From Sulfuriferula sp. (GTDB taxonomy: Bacteria; Pseudomonadota; Gammaproteobacteria; Burkholderiales; Sulfuriferulaceae): a stretch of 64,000 bases of DNA. The stretch covers positions 124,001-188,000 of the forward strand of contig JARLJL010000012.1 of assembly GCA_031291235.1 (NCBI GenBank), in the 5' to 3' direction. This document shows, in pieces, positions 58,990-64,000 of the stretch. Position 1 is the stretch's first letter. Every line of letters begins with the position of its first letter. Below the pieces are notes generated by a model that saw only the letters and a list, made by a program, of their open reading frames with translations, was not told the origin of the DNA and ran no database searches. The translations under genes and the position numbers were made by a program.

Positions 58990-61062
58990 ATGAATATGAG
59001 AACTAAAACTTTTGCACTGTTCGATCGCGCAATCGCGACGCAGGCGCTGTGGGATGCATTCAAAAAACTGACACCACAGAGCCAGATCAAAAACCCGGTA
59101 ATGTTCGTGGTATGGATAGGCAGCATCCTGACTACCATCCTGTTCTTTCAGGCGCTGGGTGGCGAGGGCGAAGCGCCTGCCGGTTTTATTCTGGCCATCT
59201 CGTTATGGCTATGGTTCACTGTGTTGTTCGCCAATTTCGCCGAAGCGCTGGCCGAGGGCCGCAGCAAGGCCCAGGCTGCATCGCTGCGTGCGGCCAAGAA
59301 AACGGTACTGGCCAAGAAATTGCGAGAGCCTCACCGCGATGCCAAGGTAGATTTGTTACCCGGCACCGACTTGCGCCGCGGCGATGTGGTGCTGGTGGAA
59401 GCCGGCGACATGATACCGGCAGACGGTGAAGTCATCGAAGGCGTTGCCTCGGTGAACGAATCCGCCATTACCGGCGAATCCGCACCGGTGATCCGCGAAT
59501 CGGGCGGCGACTTCAATGCCGTCACCGGCGGCACCACCGTGCTCTCAGACTGGCTGGTAGTACGCGTCACGGTCAACCCCGGCGAGGCCTTCATCGACCG
59601 CATGATAGCAATGGTGGAAGGTGCCAAGCGTCAGAAAACGCCAAATGAAATTGCGCTGACTATCCTGCTGGTGGCGATGACCATCGTTTTCCTGCTGGCC
59701 ACCGTGACACTGCTGCCTTACTCGCTGTACAGCGTAGACGCGGCAAAAGCGGGGCAGCCCGTTACGATTACTACTTTGGTAGCATTGCTGGTTTGCTTGA
59801 TCCCGACCACGATAGGCGGTCTGCTTTCGGCCATTGGCGTAGCCGGTATGGGGCGCATGATGCAGAAAAACGTGATCGCCACATCCGGACGCGCTGTCGA
59901 GGCTGCCGGCGACGTGGATGTACTGCTGCTGGACAAGACCGGCACCATCACGTTGGGCAACCGTCAGGCTACCCAGTTCTTCCCGGCTGGCGGCGTCACC
60001 GAGCGTGAACTGGCCGATGCCGCCCAGCTGGCCTCGCTTGCAGACGAAACGCCGGAAGGCCGCAGCATCGTTGTGCTGGCCAAGCAGAAATTCGATATGC
60101 GCGAGCGCGATATTCATGCATTGGGTGCGACTTTCGTGCACTTCAGCGCGCATACCCGCATGAGCGGCGTCAATCTTGATACCCGGCAAATCCGCAAAGG
60201 CGCATCCGATTCGATTCGCGATCATGTCAAAAGTCTGGGTGGGGATTTCCCCGCCAATGTGCAAATGCTGGTTGACGATGCAGCCCGCCGCGGCAGCACG
60301 CCGCTGGTCGTCGCCGACGGCAGCAAAGTGCTGGGCGTGGTGGAACTCAAGGATATCGTCAAGGGCGGCATCAAGGAACGCTTTGCCGAGCTGCGTCGCA
60401 TGGGTATCAAGACCGTCATGATCACGGGCGATAACCGCCTGACCGCAGCAGCGATTGCCGCCGAAGCGGGCGTGGACGATTTTCTGGCGGAGGCGACGCC
60501 GGAAGCCAAACTCAAGCTCATCCGCGACCATCAGGCGCAAGGCCGGCTGGTGGCAATGACCGGCGACGGTACCAACGACGCCCCCGCTTTGGCGCAAGCC
60601 GATGTCGCCGTGGCGATGAATTCCGGTACGCAGGCCGCCAAGGAAGCAGGCAATATGGTGGACTTGGACTCCAACCCCACCAAGCTGATCGAAATCGTGG
60701 AAACCGGCAAGCAGATGCTGATGACCCGCGGCGCGTTGACAACGTTCAGCATTGCCAACGATGTGGCCAAATACTTCGCCATCATTCCGGCTGCCTTCGT
60801 GTCGACTTACCCGGCGCTGGCTGCGCTTAACGTGATGCATCTGGCTACACCGGCCAGCGCCATACTCTCGGCAGTGATATTCAACGCGCTGATCATCGTC
60901 GCACTGATTCCGCTGGCGCTCAAGGGCGTGAAATACCGTCCTATCGGCGCCAATATCCTGCTGCGCGACAATCTGCTGGTTTACGGTTTGGGCGGCGTCA
61001 TCGTGCCGTTTGTCGGCATCAAACTGATCGACCAGATACTCGTTGCCTTCGGCTGGGTTTAA
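58990..61062 (+). CDS. kdpB: Potassium-transporting ATPase subunit KdpB
   Basis: 690 residues. P-type ATPase motifs are intact: TGES near residue 165, phosphorylated aspartate D315 in DKTGT, and the hinge [11 protein letters not shown] near 525. The start ATG follows CGGAGAATTGAC; a TTG at 58972 has no site. KdpB hydrolyses ATP to draw potassium into the cell against its gradient. Confidence 0.97.
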   Translation: MNMRTKTFALFDRAIATQALWDAFKKLTPQSQIKNPVMFVVWIGSILTTILFFQALGGEGEAPAGFILAISLWLWFTVLFANFAEALAEGRSKAQAASLRAAKKTVLAKKLREPHRDAKVDLLPGTDLRRGDVVLVEAGDMIPADGEVIEGVASVNESAITGESAPVIRESGGDFNAVTGGTTVLSDWLVVRVTVNPGEAFIDRMIAMVEGAKRQKTPNEIALTILLVAMTIVFLLATVTLLPYSLYSVDAAKAGQPVTITTLVALLVCLIPTTIGGLLSAIGVAGMGRMMQKNVIATSGRAVEAAGDVDVLLLDKTGTITLGNRQATQFFPAGGVTERELADAAQLASLADETPEGRSIVVLAKQKFDMRERDIHALGATFVHFSAHTRMSGVNLDTRQIRKGASDSIRDHVKSLGGDFPANVQMLVDDAARRGSTPLVVADGSKVLGVVELKDIVKGGIKERFAELRRMGIKTVMITGDNRLTAAAIAAEAGVDDFLAEATPEAKLKLIRDHQAQGRLVAMTGDGTNDAPALAQADVAVAMNSGTQAAKEAGNMVDLDSNPTKLIEIVETGKQMLMTRGALTTFSIANDVAKYFAIIPAAFVSTYPALAALNVMHLATPASAILSAVIFNALIIVALIPLALKGVKYRPIGANILLRDNLLVYGLGGVIVPFVGIKLIDQILVAFGWV

Positions 61063-61077
61063 TCAAGGAGCATGACC

Positions 61078-61653
61078 ATGTTAAAAGAATTTCGTCCCGC
61101 AATTACCAGTTTCCTGATACTGACCGCAGTGACCGGTATCGCCTACCCGCTTGCCGTCACCGGCATTGCCCAGGCACTTATGCCGGATCAGGCCAACGGC
61201 AGCCTGATCGTGAAAGACGGCAAGGCGGTCGGTTCGGAATTGATCGGTCAGTCGTTCAGCGACCCGAAATATTTCTGGGGCCGTCCATCGGCCACCGGCC
61301 CCATGCCTGATAACGCGTCTGCGTCGAGCGGCTCCAATCTCGGCCCGACCAATCCGGCGCTGATCGACGCAGTCAAGGGCAGGGTGCAGGCATTGCACGA
61401 CGCCGACCCCGGCAACACTGCGCCGGTACCGGTGGATCTGGTGACCGCTTCGGGTAGCGGGCTTGATCCGCAGATCAGCCCGGCTGCCGCGGCTTATCAG
61501 ATCGGACGGGTAGCTCGTCTGCGCGGCATGCAGCCGGCAGCGCTGCAACAATTGATAGCGCAATACACTGAACAGCGTCAATTCGGCATGCTGGGCGAGC
61601 CGCGCGTCAATGTGCTGCAACTGAATCTTGCGCTGGATGCCGTGCACCGATAA
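61078..61653 (+). CDS. kdpC: Potassium-transporting ATPase subunit KdpC
   Basis: 191 residues from the second ATG, seven bases after AAGGAG. A single N-terminal membrane helix (about 8-28) is followed by the periplasmic domain with [15 protein letters not shown] and [10 protein letters not shown]. The chain ends in the usual [10 protein letters not shown]. KdpC supports potassium affinity. Two further genes follow before kdpD. Confidence 0.96.
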   Translation: MLKEFRPAITSFLILTAVTGIAYPLAVTGIAQALMPDQANGSLIVKDGKAVGSELIGQSFSDPKYFWGRPSATGPMPDNASASSGSNLGPTNPALIDAVKGRVQALHDADPGNTAPVPVDLVTASGSGLDPQISPAAAAYQIGRVARLRGMQPAALQQLIAQYTEQRQFGMLGEPRVNVLQLNLALDAVHR

Positions 61654-61663
61654 GGAGATTGAC

Positions 61664-61930
61664 ATGAACACTGCTGCCGCGACTAGCGAACCGAAGGAGC
61701 AAAGAGTCATGATGCTCATTACCATCGAAGGTGAATATGTGACCCGGCTGCGCAATGCCGTTATCAAGGCGTGCGGGAAATGGCTGGAATTTGTCCGCGT
61801 CCAGCCCGTACCGCACAGCACCCTGATGCGAGTCTGGCTGGGCTTGGGACAATCCGCCCAGTCTGCCGCCATGCGTGCAATTGTACTGGCTTTGCCCGAA
61901 GCCGAAATTGGCCGGATTCAAGCTATCTAG
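61664..61930 (+). CDS. Small unknown protein in the kdp operon
   Basis: 88 residues from an ATG behind AAGGAG; a second ATG at 61709 also has a good AAGGAG box and would give 73 residues. The core LITIEGEYVTRLRNAVIKAC...FVRVQPVPHSTLMRVWLGL alternates strands and helices like a small ferredoxin/ACT-like domain. I do not recognise the family. It lies ten bases after kdpC, so it is probably co-transcribed and may modulate the complex. Confidence 0.65.
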   Translation: MNTAAATSEPKEQRVMMLITIEGEYVTRLRNAVIKACGKWLEFVRVQPVPHSTLMRVWLGLGQSAQSAAMRAIVLALPEAEIGRIQAI

Positions 61931-61963
61931 CAGGCCGATTTTTATCAACTATAAGGAAAAAAC

Positions 61964-62794
61964 ATGTATCAAATCAGTTTGTTAACACTTGCAGCCGCAT
62001 CCCTGCTGGCTGCCGTATCGAACACCGCATGCGCTGAAGACGTGCCTGCAGCATCCAGCACCATCACTTCCAATATCAACCTTGTCAGCGATTACCGCTT
62101 TCGCGGTATCGACCAGACCTGGGGCCAGCCTGCCTTGCAAGGCGGTGTTGACTATACTCGTGACAGCGGCCTGTATGCCGGTATTTGGGCTTCCAATGTA
62201 AGTGGCAACAGTTATGCCGGCGGCAATCTGGAGCTGGACTACTATGCCGGCTATAACGGAAAAATCAGCGACGATATTGGTTTCACCCTTGGCGGCTACG
62301 GTTATTACTATCCGGGCGCCAACTACAACAAGAGCTCGCAATTTGTTTATCCATCCCAGAGTTTCGACAACTTTGAAGTGAATGCCGGCGTGTCATGGAA
62401 ATGGATCAGCTACAAGCTTTCCGTCTCCACCACCGACTACTTCGGCGCCAATAGCGGCACCGGCTATACCGGCGATACCAAAGGTACGCTGTATCATGAC
62501 CTTTCCGTCAACTATCCGCTGATGGATGATCTGACGCTGGGCATGCATGTAGGCCGTATCGATGTCACCGCAGACTACGTAACCGGCAACGGCAATATCA
62601 GCGCTGACTACACCGATTACAAGCTTTCGCTTGCCAAGACCTTTACCGGAGGCTGGAATGCATCTGTAGCCTATGTTACCGCATCGAATAACACATTCTT
62701 CCGTCCGCCGGTAGGTGGCGCTTCACTGGCTAGCAGCGAAACTCGTGACCTGAACAAAGGGGTGCTTATAGTTCAGGCTGGACATACATTCTAG
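61964..62794 (+). CDS. TorF family putative porin (kdp-linked)
   Basis: 276 residues. Residues 1-24 form a signal peptide ending NTACA. The mature part begins ITSNINLVSDYRFRGIDQT, the TorF/Gcw_chp (PF09694) opening, continues with repeating aromatic beta-strands and ends in TF, the usual outer-membrane signature. It would form a beta-barrel. Placed between kdpC and kdpD, it may admit potassium through the outer membrane, but that is inference. Confidence 0.85.
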   Translation: MYQISLLTLAAASLLAAVSNTACAEDVPAASSTITSNINLVSDYRFRGIDQTWGQPALQGGVDYTRDSGLYAGIWASNVSGNSYAGGNLELDYYAGYNGKISDDIGFTLGGYGYYYPGANYNKSSQFVYPSQSFDNFEVNAGVSWKWISYKLSVSTTDYFGANSGTGYTGDTKGTLYHDLSVNYPLMDDLTLGMHVGRIDVTADYVTGNGNISADYTDYKLSLAKTFTGGWNASVAYVTASNNTFFRPPVGGASLASSETRDLNKGVLIVQAGHTF

Positions 62795-62803
62795 GAAGGG
62801 AAA

Positions 62804-63127
62804 ATGGAAGGTATCGTCGGACCATTGCTAGCGCTGCTCGTGATTGTTGTACCGCTCGGATTGATTTATGTATTGCTCGGGCGGTGCACATATCCGGGGC
62901 ATGCCTGGGTTTGCAGACGGCAGCCTGTCCGGGAGTCGCGACCGCAAGCAACGCATGCCCAGCCTGATTTATCCGGGCTCCGCAGCTTTCCCCATCTGCA
63001 CCGCTGTCCCGTTTGCAGACAGCTGCACGGGGTCAATGAGGCTCGGCACAGCGTGGCATACGGCAGACAGCTGACTTGCAGTTGCGAGTGCGAAGCAACA
63101 AAAAGGAGAGCACGCAAATGCTTATGA
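62804..63127 (+). CDS. Hypothetical protein, N-terminal membrane helix and cysteine-rich tail
   Basis: 107 residues with an AGGAAGGGAAA ribosome-binding site. Residues 4-27 are a membrane helix (IVGPLLALLVIVVPLGLIYV); the rest is basic and cysteine rich, with CPVC near residue 68 and CSCEC near 92. The tail may bind metal, or may be a read-through of a shorter original gene, as its composition is unlike neighbouring genes. It does not match a family I know. It lies between the porin and kdpD. Confidence 0.45.
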   Translation: MEGIVGPLLALLVIVVPLGLIYVLLGRCTYPGHAWVCRRQPVRESRPQATHAQPDLSGLRSFPHLHRCPVCRQLHGVNEARHSVAYGRQLTCSCECEATKRRARKCL

Positions 63128-63162
63128 GCGAAATACGCAATAACGATCTTGTCGTATACTGA
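63118..63162 (+). CDS. 14-residue leader peptide upstream of kdpD
   Basis: AAAAGGAGAG precedes an ATG coding for MLMSEIRNNDLVVY and a stop. kdpD starts six bases later in another frame with no ribosome-binding site of its own. Translation of this leader may carry ribosomes onto kdpD. It overlaps the end of the 107-residue gene. It could be coincidental. Confidence 0.4.
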   Translation: MLMSEIRNNDLVVY

Positions 63163-63167
63163 CCAAT

Positions 63168-64000
63168 ATGAATGACCAGCGCCCCGATCCAGACGAATTG
63201 CTCGAACGCGTGCAACGCGATGAAGAAAAGGCGCGCCGGGGCAAGCTCAAGGTTTTTTTCGGCGCCTCCGCCGGCGTCGGTAAAACCTTTACCATGCTCT
63301 CGGCCGCGCAGCAGTTGCGCAGCCAGCATCTCGATGTGCTGGTCGGCATCGTCGAAACCCATGGCCGAACCGAGACCATGGCCCTGCTTGAGGGCATGGA
63401 AGTACTGCCGCTGAAGGAAATCGAATATCGCGGCAAAACCTTGCGGGAATTCGACCTCGATGCGGCATTGCAACGCCGTCCGCTGCTGATCCTCGTCGAT
63501 GAACTGGCGCACACCAATGCGCAAGGCTCGCGTCACCCGAAGCGTTGGCAGGATGTCGAAGAACTGCTTGCGGCCGGTATGGATGTATATACCACGCTGA
63601 ACGTCCAGCATCTGGAAAGCCTTAACGATGTGATCGGCGCCATCACCGGCATTCGCGTCCGGGAAACGGTGCCGGACAAGGTATTCGATCAGGCCGATGA
63701 AGTGGTGCTGGTCGATATCACGCCGGACGAATTGCTGCAACGGCTCCACGACGGCAAGGTCTACATACCGCAGCAGGCGCAGGAAGCCATTCGCAATTTT
63801 TTCCGTAAGGGCAACCTGATTGCATTGCGCGAACTGTCGCTACGTCGTACTGCCGACCGTGTCGACGATCAGATGCGGACTTATCGTCAGGAACGTTCCA
63901 TCGACAAGGTCTGGCAGACTAAGGAAAATCTGCTGGTCTGCGTCGGCCCCCAGCCGGGCTCGGAAAAAGTCATCCGCCGGGCCAGCCGGCTCGCTGCCGA
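63168..64000 (+). CDS. kdpD: Osmosensitive potassium channel histidine kinase KdpD, 5' part
   Basis: The first 277 codons are inside the window; the rest runs off the right edge. The N-terminal KdpD domain shows KLKVFFGASAGVGKTFTML (ATP-binding loop, near residue 30). Then come ETHGRTETMALLEGM and VDELAHTNAQGSRHPKRWQD, the family signature. The universal-stress-like domain starts near residue 255 (ENLLVCVGPQPGSEK). KdpD senses low potassium and phosphorylates KdpE. There is no ribosome-binding site directly before the ATG. KdpE presumably follows outside. Confidence 0.95.
   Translation, partial: MNDQRPDPDELLERVQRDEEKARRGKLKVFFGASAGVGKTFTMLSAAQQLRSQHLDVLVGIVETHGRTETMALLEGMEVLPLKEIEYRGKTLREFDLDAALQRRPLLILVDELAHTNAQGSRHPKRWQDVEELLAAGMDVYTTLNVQHLESLNDVIGAITGIRVRETVPDKVFDQADEVVLVDITPDELLQRLHDGKVYIPQQAQEAIRNFFRKGNLIALRELSLRRTADRVDDQMRTYRQERSIDKVWQTKENLLVCVGPQPGSEKVIRRASRLAA

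Noticed and set aside
62866..63117. Reverse-strand cysteine-rich open frame near kdpD
   Set aside because: No ribosome-binding site and it is antisense to the 107-residue candidate.

Overview
The window is a contiguous stretch of bacterial chromosome with moderately high GC and dense, ordinary chromosomal gene content. I see no rRNA, tRNA, CRISPR array, insertion sequence or prophage. Gene content suggests a betaproteobacterium, probably a Nitrosomonadales-type chemolithotroph (for example a sulfur- or iron-oxidising lineage). The pointers are an N-type ATPase, class I aldolase plus transketolase, an AttEFGH-like exporter, RpfE-like and DUF1840 proteins, and many c-di-GMP enzymes. That placement is inference from family content; no marker gene was compared.

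Layout. 1-7.4 kb: the 5' tip of rlmF, a cytosolic PDC-sensor-like protein, then a four-gene operon joined by 1-4 base overlaps (LolD-type ATPase, 839-residue FtsX-type permease, AttH/CrtC lipocalin, MsbA-like ABC half-transporter). 7.5-12.7 kb: a secreted PEBP-family protein, a PAS-PAS-GAF-HD-GYP protein and a reverse-strand electrophile-detoxification operon (gloA, beta-hydroxyacid dehydrogenase, NamA/YqjM-type ene-reductase). 12.9-19.7 kb: a complete nine-gene N-ATPase operon (atpDCQRBEFAG). It is followed at once by a PPK2-type polyphosphate kinase and a DedA protein. 21.3-26.3 kb: membrane fatty-acid hydroxylase, small proteins, MtfA peptidase, an FNR-like regulator with four cysteines, LpxR and an FMN reductase. 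26.4-32.4 kb: two diguanylate cyclases (one with EAL), ZntB, and a small conserved protein. 32.6-37.1 kb: aldolase, transketolase, ferritin and a Yip1-type membrane protein. 37.2-43.9 kb: a MazG-like pyrophosphohydrolase, a BaiN/HI0933-type flavoprotein, divergent moaA and mobB, then ispD-ispF-HDAC-aldo/keto reductase, all overlapping. 44-53.5 kb: GGDEF-EAL and HD-GYP genes, an RpfE-like protein, a PhnD-like binding protein, nadC, and clpB behind a recognisable sigma-32 promoter. 53.6-56.7 kb: a DUF4153 membrane-protein gene broken by one extra base in a homopolymer, and a lone ModA-like binding protein. 56.98-64 kb: a kdp potassium-uptake locus with extra small genes and a TorF-type porin inserted between kdpC and kdpD; kdpD runs off the window.

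How it fits together. Two ion-transport machines stand out: the N-ATPase, whose c subunit carries two membrane carboxylates and whose b subunit carries a delta-like tail, and the extended kdp operon. Five c-di-GMP enzymes lie within 40 kb. No stretch without a gene exceeds about 300 bases; the longest are 56689-56983, which holds the kdp promoter region, and 8053-8320.

I did not find a wholly new system. The best leads are the extended kdp operon, the chains of tiny coupled reading frames before the fatty-acid hydroxylase and kdpD, the N-ATPase/PPK2 linkage and the frameshifted DUF4153 gene.
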